In this document: piece by piece, positions 55,012 through 63,079 of the stretch
How positions within the stretch are numbered: position 1 is the first letter of the stretch
Layout of the letters: every line of letters begins with the position of its first letter
Origin: Seohaeicola zhoushanensis
GTDB lineage: Bacteria > Pseudomonadota > Alphaproteobacteria > Rhodobacterales > Rhodobacteraceae
Assembly (NCBI RefSeq): GCF_014656415.1
Contig: NZ_BNCJ01000003.1
Location: forward strand, 45,098-109,097
Direction of reading: 5' to 3'
DNA: 64,000 bases
The notes under the pieces: model-generated
Told to the model about the DNA's origin: nothing
What the model saw: the letters and a program-made list of their open reading frames with translations, nothing else
Databases searched by the model: none
Translations under genes and position numbers: made by a program

Positions 55012-55803
55012 ATGAAGACGGAATACGGCAAGCTGACCTGGGAAGAGGTGCGCGACGCGGACAAGGACCGCGTGGTGATCCTGAATGTCTCGGCGACCGA
55101 GGACCACGGGCCGCACATGCCGCTCGACACCGACACCGTTCTGGGCATGGCGGTGGCCAATGGCGTGGCGAAGGCCGCACCGGACGAGGTGTTGGTGATG
55201 CCGCCTGTCGCCTACGGGTTCAACGAACACCACAAGGATTTTCCCGGCGTCATCTGGATCCAGCCCGAGACTCTGATCGCCTTTGTCACCGACATCACCC
55301 ATTCGCTGGCGCATCACGGCTTCCGCCGCATCCTGCTGCTGAACTCGCATGGCTCGAACCACCCGGTGCTGGACCTCTGCGCCCGCAAGACGGTGATCCG
55401 GGACGAGATCATCTGCGTCTCGGCCTCGTATTGGAACCTCTGCGCCGACCGCGTGAACGAACACCGCAAGTCCGAGATCGGGGGCATTGCCCATGCCTGC
55501 GAGTTCGAGGCGGCGATGTACATGCACCTGGAGCCCGAGCACGTGGACCTGTCGAAGGCCACCAACCAGAACCTGCACAACCCCAACAGCAGGTTCTTCA
55601 ACCTCGACCTCGCCAAGGGCGGCGGCAAGGCCATGCTGATGCGCTGGTGGTCTGAGGTTTCGCCCGAGGGCACGATGGGCGACCCCACCGTCGCGGACCC
55701 CGAGACCGGCCGCAAGTTCCTGGAAGCGGCTGTCGAGGAAACCACCGCGCTGGTGCGCGAGATCCGGGCGCTGCCGATCCTGCCGCGCCGCGACCACCAC
55801 TAG
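55012..55803 (+). CDS. creatininase family protein (second copy)
   Basis: A 263-residue creatininase-family metallohydrolase. The metal motif is ILNVSATEDHGPHMPLDTDTV (Glu, His, Asp), and the conserved N-S-H-G is in ILLLNSHGSNHPVLDL. The glutamate of IAHACEFEAAMYM corresponds to the second-metal ligand. It differs greatly in sequence from the creatininase gene at 21327. Placement directly after a binding-protein gene suggests that the imported compound has an amide or cyclic amide bond that this enzyme opens. The next gene follows by 10 bp. Confidence 0.88.
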   Translation: MKTEYGKLTWEEVRDADKDRVVILNVSATEDHGPHMPLDTDTVLGMAVANGVAKAAPDEVLVMPPVAYGFNEHHKDFPGVIWIQPETLIAFVTDITHSLAHHGFRRILLLNSHGSNHPVLDLCARKTVIRDEIICVSASYWNLCADRVNEHRKSEIGGIAHACEFEAAMYMHLEPEHVDLSKATNQNLHNPNSRFFNLDLAKGGGKAMLMRWWSEVSPEGTMGDPTVADPETGRKFLEAAVEETTALVREIRALPILPRRDHH

Positions 55804-55813
55804 GGGCGGGCCG

Positions 55814-56461
55814 GTGGATATCGAGCTCATCCTCAAGGTCTATCCCTATTTCATCGAGGCGGCCTGGGTCACGATCCAGCTGTCGGTGCTGACCACCCTG
55901 CTGGGGCTGACCTGCGGCGCGCTCGGCGCCGCCGCGCGGCTGTCGCGGCTGGCCGTCGTGCGATTCCTGGGGGCGGCCTATGTCAGTTTCTTCCGAGGCA
56001 CCCCTGCCCTGATCCAGCTGTTCCTGCTGTATTTCGGTGGCCCGCAGATCGGCATCCAGTTGGATGCCTTCGAGGCCGGGGTGATCGGGCTTGGCGTGAA
56101 TATCGGCGCCTATATGACCGAGACCATCCGGGGCGGGATCATCGCCATAGACAAGGGCCAGCGCGAGGCCGCCCGCACGCTGGGCATGAGCCGCTGGCAG
56201 GCGATGCGCTATGTGATCCTGCCGCAGGCGGCGCGGCTGATGATCCGCCCGCTGGGCGTCAACATCAACGCGCTGATCAAGGGCACCGCCTTGGTTGCCG
56301 CGATCTCGGTTGTCGAGCTGACCTATACTGCGCAGCGGTTCATCGGATCGACCTACAAGCCATTCGAGATGTTCCTGATTTCGGGCATTCTCTACATGGC
56401 GATCATCTACGTGACCGGCCGGGGCATTGCCTGGCTCGACCGTCGCGTCCGGATCGTGTGA
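55814..56461 (+). CDS. amino acid ABC transporter permease
   Basis: A 215-residue permease of the polar amino-acid family. YPYFIEAAWVTIQLSVLTTLLG is the first helix, SFFRGTPALIQLFLLYFG the family R-G-T-P motif, and GQREAARTLGMSRWQAMRYVILPQAARLMIRPLG the ATPase-coupling loop. The start codon is GTG after AGGGGCGGG. It pairs with the permease encoded next to form a heterodimeric channel. Confidence 0.93.
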   Translation: MDIELILKVYPYFIEAAWVTIQLSVLTTLLGLTCGALGAAARLSRLAVVRFLGAAYVSFFRGTPALIQLFLLYFGGPQIGIQLDAFEAGVIGLGVNIGAYMTETIRGGIIAIDKGQREAARTLGMSRWQAMRYVILPQAARLMIRPLGVNINALIKGTALVAAISVVELTYTAQRFIGSTYKPFEMFLISGILYMAIIYVTGRGIAWLDRRVRIV

Positions 56462-56468
56462 GGCGCGC

Positions 56469-57125
56469 ATGGGACTCGATTTCTCCGTCGTACCGAAATA
56501 CCTCGACGTCATCTTCCTCGGCGCGCTCTGGACCATCGCCATCACCGTCGCGGCGGCGCTGCTGAGCTTTGTCGGCGGCATCCTCTTCGCGGTCATCGCG
56601 CTTTATGCGCCCAAGCCCGTGCGCCTGCCCTTCCGCGCCTTCGAGTGGCTGTTCATGGGCACGCCGCTGCTGTTGCAGCTGTTCCTGATCTATTTCGGGC
56701 TGGTCCAGGTCGGCATCGACCTGCCCGCCTTTGTCGCCGGGGTGATCGGGCTGGGGCTGCATTTCGCGGTCTACAACTCGGAACTGATCCAGACCGCGAT
56801 CCTTGCCGTCGACCGGGGCCAGATGGAGGCCGCGCGCACGCTGGGCCTGAGCCGGGGCCAGGCGCTGCGCCGGGTGGTGGTGCCGCAGGCGGTGCGCGAC
56901 GTGATCCCGCCGATCGGCAACAACATGATCGCCCTGCTGAAGGATTCGGCCCTGGTGTCGGTGATCGGCGTGGCCGAGCTGACGCTGTCGGCGCAGCTGG
57001 CAATCGGGCGCACCTACCGGCCCTTCGAGTTCTACGTGGTGGCCGCCCTGTTCTACTATGTCATCAACCTAGCGATGGAGGCCGTCCTGCGCCGCGTCGA
57101 ACGCCGCATCCAGGCCAGCCGCTGA
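56469..57125 (+). CDS. amino acid ABC transporter permease (second subunit)
   Basis: A 218-residue permease, homologous to the preceding one. It shows [19 protein letters not shown] and the coupling loop [36 protein letters not shown]. The start is the ATG at 56469, 7 bp after the previous stop. Together with the ATPase at 57139 it completes a four-gene importer with the binding protein. Confidence 0.93.
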   Translation: MGLDFSVVPKYLDVIFLGALWTIAITVAAALLSFVGGILFAVIALYAPKPVRLPFRAFEWLFMGTPLLLQLFLIYFGLVQVGIDLPAFVAGVIGLGLHFAVYNSELIQTAILAVDRGQMEAARTLGLSRGQALRRVVVPQAVRDVIPPIGNNMIALLKDSALVSVIGVAELTLSAQLAIGRTYRPFEFYVVAALFYYVINLAMEAVLRRVERRIQASR

Positions 57126-57138
57126 GGGAGACCGCGAA

Positions 57139-57909
57139 ATGACCGAGAAACCCTTTGTCGACATCCGCCACGCCCAGAAGAGCTTCGGCTCGCTGGAAGT
57201 GCTGAAGGACATCAACCTGCAGGTGAGCCGCGGCCAGATCGTCGCCATCATCGGCCCCTCGGGGTCGGGCAAGAGCACCCTGCTGCGCGCCATCAACGAC
57301 CTTGACCCGCTGACCGGCGGCGAGGTCTGGCTGGAGGACACGCAGGTCAACAAGAAGCTGCCGCACCGCCAGTACGAGAAGCACATCAACCAGGTGCGCC
57401 AGGACATCGGCATGGTGTTCCAGCACTTCAACCTGTTCCCGCACCTGACCGTGCGCGAGAACATCAAGCTGGCGCCGAAGATGCTCAAGGGCCTGTCTGA
57501 TGCCGAGGCCGACAAGCTGGCCGAGGAGCAGCTCGACAAGGTGGGGATGCTGGAGCGCATCGACTATTACCCCTCGCAGCTGTCCGGCGGGCAGAAGCAG
57601 CGCGTGGCGATTGCCCGCGCGCTGGCGATGAAGCCCAAGGTGATGCTGTTCGACGAGGCGACCTCGGCGCTCGACCCCGAACTGGTCGAGGAGGTGAACC
57701 TGGTGATGAAGAAGCTCGCCGAGGAGCACATGACCATGATCATCGTCACCCACGAGATGGGCTTTGCCGAGAGCGTCTGCGACCGCGTCCTGTTCATGGA
57801 CCAGGGCGTGGTCGTCGAGGAAGGCCCGCCCGATGTGATCTTCCGCAACCCGACCAACGAACGCACCCGCAACTTCCTGCGCAAGCATCTCGCCAACGCC
57901 AACAAGTGA
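57139..57909 (+). CDS. amino acid ABC transporter ATP-binding protein
   Basis: A 256-residue ATPase of GlnQ/HisP type. Walker A is GPSGSGKS (residues 37-44), the Q-loop [15 protein letters not shown], the signature LSGGQKQR, Walker [14 protein letters not shown] and the switch VTHEMG. One residue of note is the FDEAT form of the D-E-P-T motif, which occurs in this family. A 25-residue insertion after the first strands ([19 protein letters not shown]) is longer than in E. coli GlnQ. Confidence 0.95.
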   Translation: MTEKPFVDIRHAQKSFGSLEVLKDINLQVSRGQIVAIIGPSGSGKSTLLRAINDLDPLTGGEVWLEDTQVNKKLPHRQYEKHINQVRQDIGMVFQHFNLFPHLTVRENIKLAPKMLKGLSDAEADKLAEEQLDKVGMLERIDYYPSQLSGGQKQRVAIARALAMKPKVMLFDEATSALDPELVEEVNLVMKKLAEEHMTMIIVTHEMGFAESVCDRVLFMDQGVVVEEGPPDVIFRNPTNERTRNFLRKHLANANK

Positions 57910-57914
57910 CCCCC

Positions 57915-59252
57915 ATGTCGCATCTTTTCTACCAGACCAGTTCCTTCCGGCCCTTCCTCGAACGGGGAGAGGGCGTCTACATGTATGGCCAGGACGGCAA
58001 GCGCTATCTCGACGGCTCGTCCGGCGCGATGGTGTCCAACATCGGCCATTCCAACCCCGCCGTGCTGGCCGCGATGCGGGCGCAGATGGAGAAGTCGACC
58101 TTCGGCTATCGCTTGCATTTCCAGACCGAGGCCTCGGAAACGCTGGCCGCCCGCACCGCCGCGCTCTGCCCGCCGGGGCTGGACCGGGTGTTTTTCGTCT
58201 CGGGCGGGTCCGAGGCGACCGAGAGCACCATCAAGCTGGCGCGCCAGTACAAGATCGCCATCGGGCAAGGCAGCCGCTGGAAGGTGATCTCGCGGATGCC
58301 GTCCTATCACGGCTCGACCCTCGGGGCGCTCGCGATCACCGGGTATGACCCGCTGACCGGGCCCTTCCGCCCGATGATGCGCGAAATGCCCAAGATCCCG
58401 GCCCCGCGCGCCTATCTGGACGGGATGAACCCCGACGACCCGGCGACAGGGCTGCATTATGCCGACATGCTGGAGGCGAAGATCCTGGAGGAAGGCCCCG
58501 AGACGGTGCTGGCCTTTATCGTCGAGCCGATCGGCGGCGCCTCGACCGGGGCCCTGGTGCCGCCGGCGGGCTACATGCAGCGGATCCGCGAGATCTGCAC
58601 CGCCTACGACATCTTGCTGATCCACGACGAGGTGATGACCGGCGGCGGCCGCACCGGCAAGTTCTGGGGCGCCGACCACTGGGGCACCGCGCCCGACATC
58701 ATCGCCATCTCGAAGGGCTTCGGCGGCGGCTATGTCCCGCTGGGCGCGATGATCGCGCGCAGCGACATGGTCGATGCGGTGATGGCCGACGGCGGTTTCC
58801 AGCATGGCCATACCTATGCCGGCAACCCGCTGGCCTGCGCCGCCGGCCTCGCGGTGCTGGACGAGATCGACCGGCACGGGCTGATCGACAATGCCGCGCG
58901 CATGGGCGCTCTGCTGAAATCGCGTCTGACCGGGCTGATGAACCGCTATCCCTTCATCGGCGACGTGCGCGGCCAGGGCCTGCTGCTCGCCTTCGAACTG
59001 GTCGCCGACCGCGCCACGATGGAGCCGCTGCCGCCCGCGATGAAGGCGTTCCAGCGGCTGGTGGATATCGCCTATGACATGGGGCTCATCATCTACTCGC
59101 GGCGCACCCGGGGCGGGACGTCGGGCGATCACTTCCTGGTCTGCCCGCCGATGATCGTGACAGAAGACCAGATCGACGAGATCATGGTGAAGCTGACCGC
59201 CGCGCTTGACGCCTTTGCCGCCGAGACGCGCCTGGCGGAGCCGGCGGCGTGA
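57915..59252 (+). CDS. class III aminotransferase (omega-aminotransferase type)
   Basis: A 445-residue PLP enzyme of the acetylornithine/omega-aminotransferase class. The phosphate-binding segment is FVSGGSEATESTIKLARQY, the PLP aspartate lies in LLIHDEVMTGGGRTG, and the Schiff-base lysine is in DIIAISKGFGGGYVPLGAMI. The HTYAGNPLACAAGLAVLDEI region is also diagnostic. Such enzymes remove a terminal or alpha amino group to give an aldehyde or keto acid. The ATG at 57915 is used; a GTG at 57906 overlapping the ATPase stop is possible. The product is likely handled by the CoA-transferase encoded next. Confidence 0.92.
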   Translation: MSHLFYQTSSFRPFLERGEGVYMYGQDGKRYLDGSSGAMVSNIGHSNPAVLAAMRAQMEKSTFGYRLHFQTEASETLAARTAALCPPGLDRVFFVSGGSEATESTIKLARQYKIAIGQGSRWKVISRMPSYHGSTLGALAITGYDPLTGPFRPMMREMPKIPAPRAYLDGMNPDDPATGLHYADMLEAKILEEGPETVLAFIVEPIGGASTGALVPPAGYMQRIREICTAYDILLIHDEVMTGGGRTGKFWGADHWGTAPDIIAISKGFGGGYVPLGAMIARSDMVDAVMADGGFQHGHTYAGNPLACAAGLAVLDEIDRHGLIDNAARMGALLKSRLTGLMNRYPFIGDVRGQGLLLAFELVADRATMEPLPPAMKAFQRLVDIAYDMGLIIYSRRTRGGTSGDHFLVCPPMIVTEDQIDEIMVKLTAALDAFAAETRLAEPAA

Positions 59253-59944
59253 AGCTGCCCGACAAGACCACGGCGATGGCCGAAGCCGTCGCCCGCATCC
59301 CTTCGGGGGCAACGGTGATGCTCTCGGGCTTCGGCGTGCCGGGCACGCCCTTCGCGCTGATCCAGGAGCTGCTCCGGCAGGGACAGGACAACCTGACCAT
59401 CATCAAGAACGATGCCAACGAGACCGGCATGGGGGTCGATCACTTGCTGGCGCAGGGGCGCATCCGGCGGCTGATAACCACTCATATCGGGCTGAACCCG
59501 CGCGCCGTGGCGATGATGAACGCGGGCGAGATCGAGGTGGAATTCTGCGCGCAGGGCATCCTGGCCGAGCGCATCCGCGCCGGTGGGGCGGGCCTCAAGG
59601 CCATCGTCACCGACATCGGCCGCGACACCGAGTTGACGCGGGGCAAGCCGCGGCTGGAGATCGGCGGCGACAGCGCCGTGGTCGAACTGGCGCTGCGCTG
59701 CGACGTGGCGCTGATCCATGCTGCCCGCGCCGATACCTTCGGCAACCTCGCCTTTGCCGCCACGGCGCGCAACTTCGCGCCGCTTATAGCGATGGCCGCC
59801 GACATGGTGATCGCCGAGGCGGAAGAGATCGTGCCGCTGGGCGCCCTGCCCCCGGACCATGTCCACACCCCCGGCCCCTTCGTCGACCATGTCGTCGCGC
59901 TGGAGGCCCTGAGCGAGGAGTATGGCGTTGTCCGGCGCGCATGA
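59249..59944 (+). CDS. 3-oxoacid CoA-transferase family, subunit A
   Basis: A 231-residue class I CoA-transferase alpha subunit. The glycine-rich N-terminal loop is ATVMLSGFGVPGTPFALIQEL, followed by LTIIKNDANETGMGV and the GAGLKAIVTDIGRDTEL region, with the CoA-domain motif VALIHAARADTFGNL. It starts with GTG overlapping the aminotransferase stop by 4 bp, and overlaps subunit B by 23 bp. Members activate acetoacetate, 3-oxoadipate or related short acids; the substrate here is unknown. Confidence 0.92.
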   Translation: MKLPDKTTAMAEAVARIPSGATVMLSGFGVPGTPFALIQELLRQGQDNLTIIKNDANETGMGVDHLLAQGRIRRLITTHIGLNPRAVAMMNAGEIEVEFCAQGILAERIRAGGAGLKAIVTDIGRDTELTRGKPRLEIGGDSAVVELALRCDVALIHAARADTFGNLAFAATARNFAPLIAMAADMVIAEAEEIVPLGALPPDHVHTPGPFVDHVVALEALSEEYGVVRRA

Positions 59945-60581
59945 CCGCATGATCGCCCGCGCCGCGCGCGAGATCGCTCCCGGCATGGTGGTGAACCTCG
60001 GGATCGGCCTGCCGACCCGCGTGATCGGCCATATCCCGGCCGATTTCCCGGTCTGCCTGCACACCGAGAACGGCCTATCCGGGATCGGCCCCACGCTACC
60101 CTACGAGGCGGCGGACCGCAACCTGATCGACGCCGGCGGCGCCTATGTCTCGACCATTCCCGGCAGCGCCTTCTTCGACAGCGCCACCTCCTTCGCGCTG
60201 GTGCGCACCGGGCGGCTCGACCTGACCATGCTGGGCGCCTTCGAGGTGGCCGCGAATGGCGACCTGGCCAACTGGAAGATCCCCGGCCGGTTCACCCCCG
60301 GCGCGGGCGGCGGTATCGAGCTGGCCCAGAAGGCGCGCCGTGTCATCGTGCTGACCACCCATACCGACCGCGCCGGCAACCCCAAGCTGGTCTCGCGCTG
60401 CACGCTGCCCCTCACGGCGGCGGGCTGCGTCGCCCGCGTCCTCACCGAAATGGCGGTGATCGACGTGACACCGCAGGGCTTTGCCCTGCGCGAGATCGCC
60501 GAGGGGCTGGACCCGGCCACCGTCGCCGCCGCCACCGGCGCGCCCCTGTCCTTGCCCGAGGGCGAGATCCCGACTTTCTGA
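59922..60581 (+). CDS. 3-oxoacid CoA-transferase family, subunit B
   Basis: A 219-residue beta subunit carrying the catalytic glutamate in the HTENGLSGIGP motif (E-N-G). The N-terminal GMVVNLGIGLPTRVIGHIP loop and the TMLGAFEVAANGDLANWKIPG segment are diagnostic. An in-frame ATG at 59949 is an alternative start. It acts as a heteromer with subunit A to transfer CoA, presumably activating an acid made from the imported amino compound. Confidence 0.93.
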   Translation: MALSGAHDRMIARAAREIAPGMVVNLGIGLPTRVIGHIPADFPVCLHTENGLSGIGPTLPYEAADRNLIDAGGAYVSTIPGSAFFDSATSFALVRTGRLDLTMLGAFEVAANGDLANWKIPGRFTPGAGGGIELAQKARRVIVLTTHTDRAGNPKLVSRCTLPLTAAGCVARVLTEMAVIDVTPQGFALREIAEGLDPATVAAATGAPLSLPEGEIPTF

Positions 60582-60590
60582 AGGCCCTAC

Positions 60591-61883
60591 ATGAACAGCG
60601 AAACACAGACCCGCCTCCGCCACGCCGTCGACGACCTGTTCGAGCGGCAGACCGAGTTCCTCTCGGAACTCGTCGCCTTTCCCTCGACACGGGGGCAGGA
60701 ACAGGCCGCGCAGGACTTCATGGCGCGGGCCTTCGAGGAGCGCGGCCTCGCAACCGACCACTGGACCATCGACATCGACGACATCCGGGGGATGCCGGGC
60801 TTCTCGCCGGTAGTCGGCGACTACGAGGACGCGGTGAACGTGGTCGGCGCGCATCGGGCACGCAGCGGCAAGGGCCGCTCGCTGATCCTCAACGGCCACA
60901 TGGACGTCGTACCCGAAGGCCCGCACGACATGTGGGACACGCCGCCCTATGAGCCGCGCCTCGACGATGGCTGGATGTACGGCCGCGGCGCGGGCGACAT
61001 GAAGGCCGGGCTGGCCTCGAACCTCTTCGCGCTCGACGCGTTGCGGGCCTGCGGCCTTGCGCCAGCGGCAGATGTCTTCGTGCAGTCGGTGGTCGAGGAG
61101 GAATGCACCGGCAACGGCGCGCTGGCCTGCCTGCAGCGCGGCTACCGCGCCGATGCAGCGCTGATCCCCGAACCCTTCGCCGAGTCGCTGGTGATGGCGC
61201 AGGTCGGCGTGATGTGGTTCCAGGTGCACCTGCGCGGCCTGCCCACCCATGTCGCCTATGCCGGCTCGGGCTCGAACGCCATCGAGGCCGCCCTGCCGCT
61301 GATCGCCGCGCTGCACGAGATGGAGGCGCGCTGGAACGCCGACCAGGCCAAGCCCGCGCATTATGACCACGTGCACCACCCGCTGAACCTGAACGTCGGC
61401 AAGATCCAGGGCGGCGACTGGACCAGTTCGGTTCCGGCCTGGTGCGTCTTCGACGTGCGCATGGGCCTCTACCCCGGCCAGGACATGGCCGCCGCCCGCG
61501 CCGATATCGAGGCGACGCTGAACAATGCCGCGCGGCAAAGCGACTTCCTTCGCAACAACATGCCCGAGATCACCTACAACGGCTTCATGGCCGAAGGTTA
61601 TGCGCTGGCCGACGACACCGGCGAGACCGCGCGGCAAGCGATTGCCACGCTGGAACAGGCGCATGGCGCGATCACCGGCCAGGCGCTCGACAAGGTGGCA
61701 ATCACCGCCACCACCGACGCCCGCTTCTTCGGCCTCTACGCCGACACGCCGGCACTGGTCTACGGCCCGCGCGCCGAAGCCATCCACGGTTTCAACGAGC
61801 GCGTCGACCTGGAGAGCATGCGGCGCGTGACCCAGGCGACGGCACTGTTCATCGCGAACTGGTGCGGGGTCGAGCCGGTCTGA
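60591..61883 (+). CDS. M20 family metallopeptidase (ArgE/DapE/CPG2 type)
   Basis: A 430-residue zinc hydrolase. Metal and catalytic motifs are LILNGHMDVVPEGP (His, then Asp), YGRGAGDMKAGLASNLFAL (bridging Asp), SVVEEECTGNGALACL (catalytic Glu), and the ligand His in EAIHGFNERV. A dimerisation domain lies in the middle, with THVAYAGSGSNAIEAALPLI. It deacylates N-acyl amino acids or cleaves related amides. It starts 9 bp after the CoA-transferase stop, so it is part of the same operon; with the creatininase it gives the cluster two amide hydrolases. Confidence 0.9.
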   Translation: MNSETQTRLRHAVDDLFERQTEFLSELVAFPSTRGQEQAAQDFMARAFEERGLATDHWTIDIDDIRGMPGFSPVVGDYEDAVNVVGAHRARSGKGRSLILNGHMDVVPEGPHDMWDTPPYEPRLDDGWMYGRGAGDMKAGLASNLFALDALRACGLAPAADVFVQSVVEEECTGNGALACLQRGYRADAALIPEPFAESLVMAQVGVMWFQVHLRGLPTHVAYAGSGSNAIEAALPLIAALHEMEARWNADQAKPAHYDHVHHPLNLNVGKIQGGDWTSSVPAWCVFDVRMGLYPGQDMAAARADIEATLNNAARQSDFLRNNMPEITYNGFMAEGYALADDTGETARQAIATLEQAHGAITGQALDKVAITATTDARFFGLYADTPALVYGPRAEAIHGFNERVDLESMRRVTQATALFIANWCGVEPV

Positions 61884-61908
61884 CGCCGGCGATCGGACCG
61901 AAGATACA

Positions 61909-61934
61909 CCGGGGCGGCCTGCGCCCTGCCCCGG
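61909..61934 (+). terminator. possible terminator after the M20 gene
   Basis: CCGGGGC (61909-61915) and GCCCCGG (61928-61934) pair over 7 bp with a 12-nt loop, 25 bp after the operon's last stop. There is no T-run. The rest of the 199-bp gap should hold the TAXI promoter. Confidence 0.35.
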
Positions 61935-62082
61935 CACCTCCCGAACGGAAGTCCGGGCATTCGCCAATAGGTGGAAAATTCGAGGCGATGCCGGTCGCGG
62001 GTCGACAATCCCGTCATGCGACCGCAGTATCCCCGCCAATGGGAAGGCGGCCCGAGTGCCGCCCAGGAGTGGAGGAAACCCA

Positions 62083-63030
62083 ATGAAATTCGTTGCATTC
62101 AGCTGTGCGCTCGCCTTGGCGTTTGGCGCGACCTCGGCCGGGGCCGAGACGCGTGTCACTTACAAGTCGGCCAAGAGCGGGTCGTCCTATTACCAGATGG
62201 GCGTGGAACTGGCCGAGGCGATCAAGGCCGGCACCGATGGCAATGTCTCGGTTACCATCGAGGAGAGCCAGGGCTCGGTCCAGAACGTGATGGAGGTCCG
62301 CGCGCGGGGTGGTGACTATGTCTTTACCACGCCGCCCTCGCTGGTCAGCGCCGCGCAGGGCGCGACCGGGCCGTTCGACGGCAAGGGCGACCCGAAATTC
62401 GCCGAGATCCGCGCACTGTTCCCGATCCCCTCGCTGACCATGCATTTCGTCATGGCGAAGTCGGCGGACAACGGCTTTGCCAGCCTCGCCGACAAGACAA
62501 TCCTGCTGGGCAAAGGCTCTTTCGGCGCGAAGGAAGGCGAGAAATACCTCACGCTCTTCGGGTTGGACGGCAAGGTCAAGATCGCCGACGCCGAGCTGTC
62601 GAACGCGGTCAACGCGCTCAAGAACGGCCAGATCGACGGGTTCGTGACCGCCGGTTCCTTCCCCGCACCGAACGTGGTCGAGGCGGCGGCCTCGACCCCT
62701 GTCACCATCCTGTCGATGACCGAGGATGAGGTCGCCCAGACCAAGAGCACCCGCGTGGTCATTCCGGCCGGCACCTATGCCGGGCAGGAGAGCGACGTCG
62801 TGACCACCTCACTGCCGGTGGCAGCCTATACCACTACCCAGATGGATGATGACACCGCCTATACGCTGACAAAGACCTTCTGGGAGCAGAAGGCCGAGAT
62901 GGCCGGCATCTCGCCCTGGTGGAACGGCGTGACCCCGGACCTGATGCAGAGCGTCAAGGCCGAGTTCCACCCCGGCGCGCTGCGCTATTACGCCGAGGCC
63001 GGTATCGCCGTTCCGGCGGCCAGCAAGTAA
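62083..63030 (+). CDS. TAXI family TRAP transporter solute-binding protein
   Basis: A 315-residue periplasmic protein. The signal peptide is MKFVAFSCALALAFGATSAG-AET. The TAXI family features are the mature opening RVTYKSAKSGSSYYQMGVELAEAI, then SVTIEESQGSVQNVMEVRARGGDYVFT in part, and the later ALKNGQIDGFVTAGSFP. TAXI proteins pair with a fused DctQM-type permease and are thought to carry carboxylates such as glutamate or 2-oxoglutarate. GGAGGAAA precedes the ATG. The partner permease follows after a hairpin. Confidence 0.9.
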   Translation: MKFVAFSCALALAFGATSAGAETRVTYKSAKSGSSYYQMGVELAEAIKAGTDGNVSVTIEESQGSVQNVMEVRARGGDYVFTTPPSLVSAAQGATGPFDGKGDPKFAEIRALFPIPSLTMHFVMAKSADNGFASLADKTILLGKGSFGAKEGEKYLTLFGLDGKVKIADAELSNAVNALKNGQIDGFVTAGSFPAPNVVEAAASTPVTILSMTEDEVAQTKSTRVVIPAGTYAGQESDVVTTSLPVAAYTTTQMDDDTAYTLTKTFWEQKAEMAGISPWWNGVTPDLMQSVKAEFHPGALRYYAEAGIAVPAASK

Positions 63031-63040
63031 CCACCCGCGC

Positions 63041-63064
63041 GGCGCGGCGCCCCGGCGCCGCGCC
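63041..63064 (+). terminator. intercistronic hairpin after the TAXI binding-protein gene
   Basis: GGCGCGGCGCC (63041-63051) and GGCGCCGCGCC (63054-63064) are perfect 11-bp arms separated by CC, 11 bp past the stop and 16 bp before the permease start. Confidence 0.7.
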
Positions 63065-63079
63065 CGAACGGACCCGACA

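Noticed and set aside
60096-62159. 687-codon minus-strand frame opposite the CoA-transferase and M20 genes
   Set aside because: Both plus-strand genes have unambiguous catalytic motifs.
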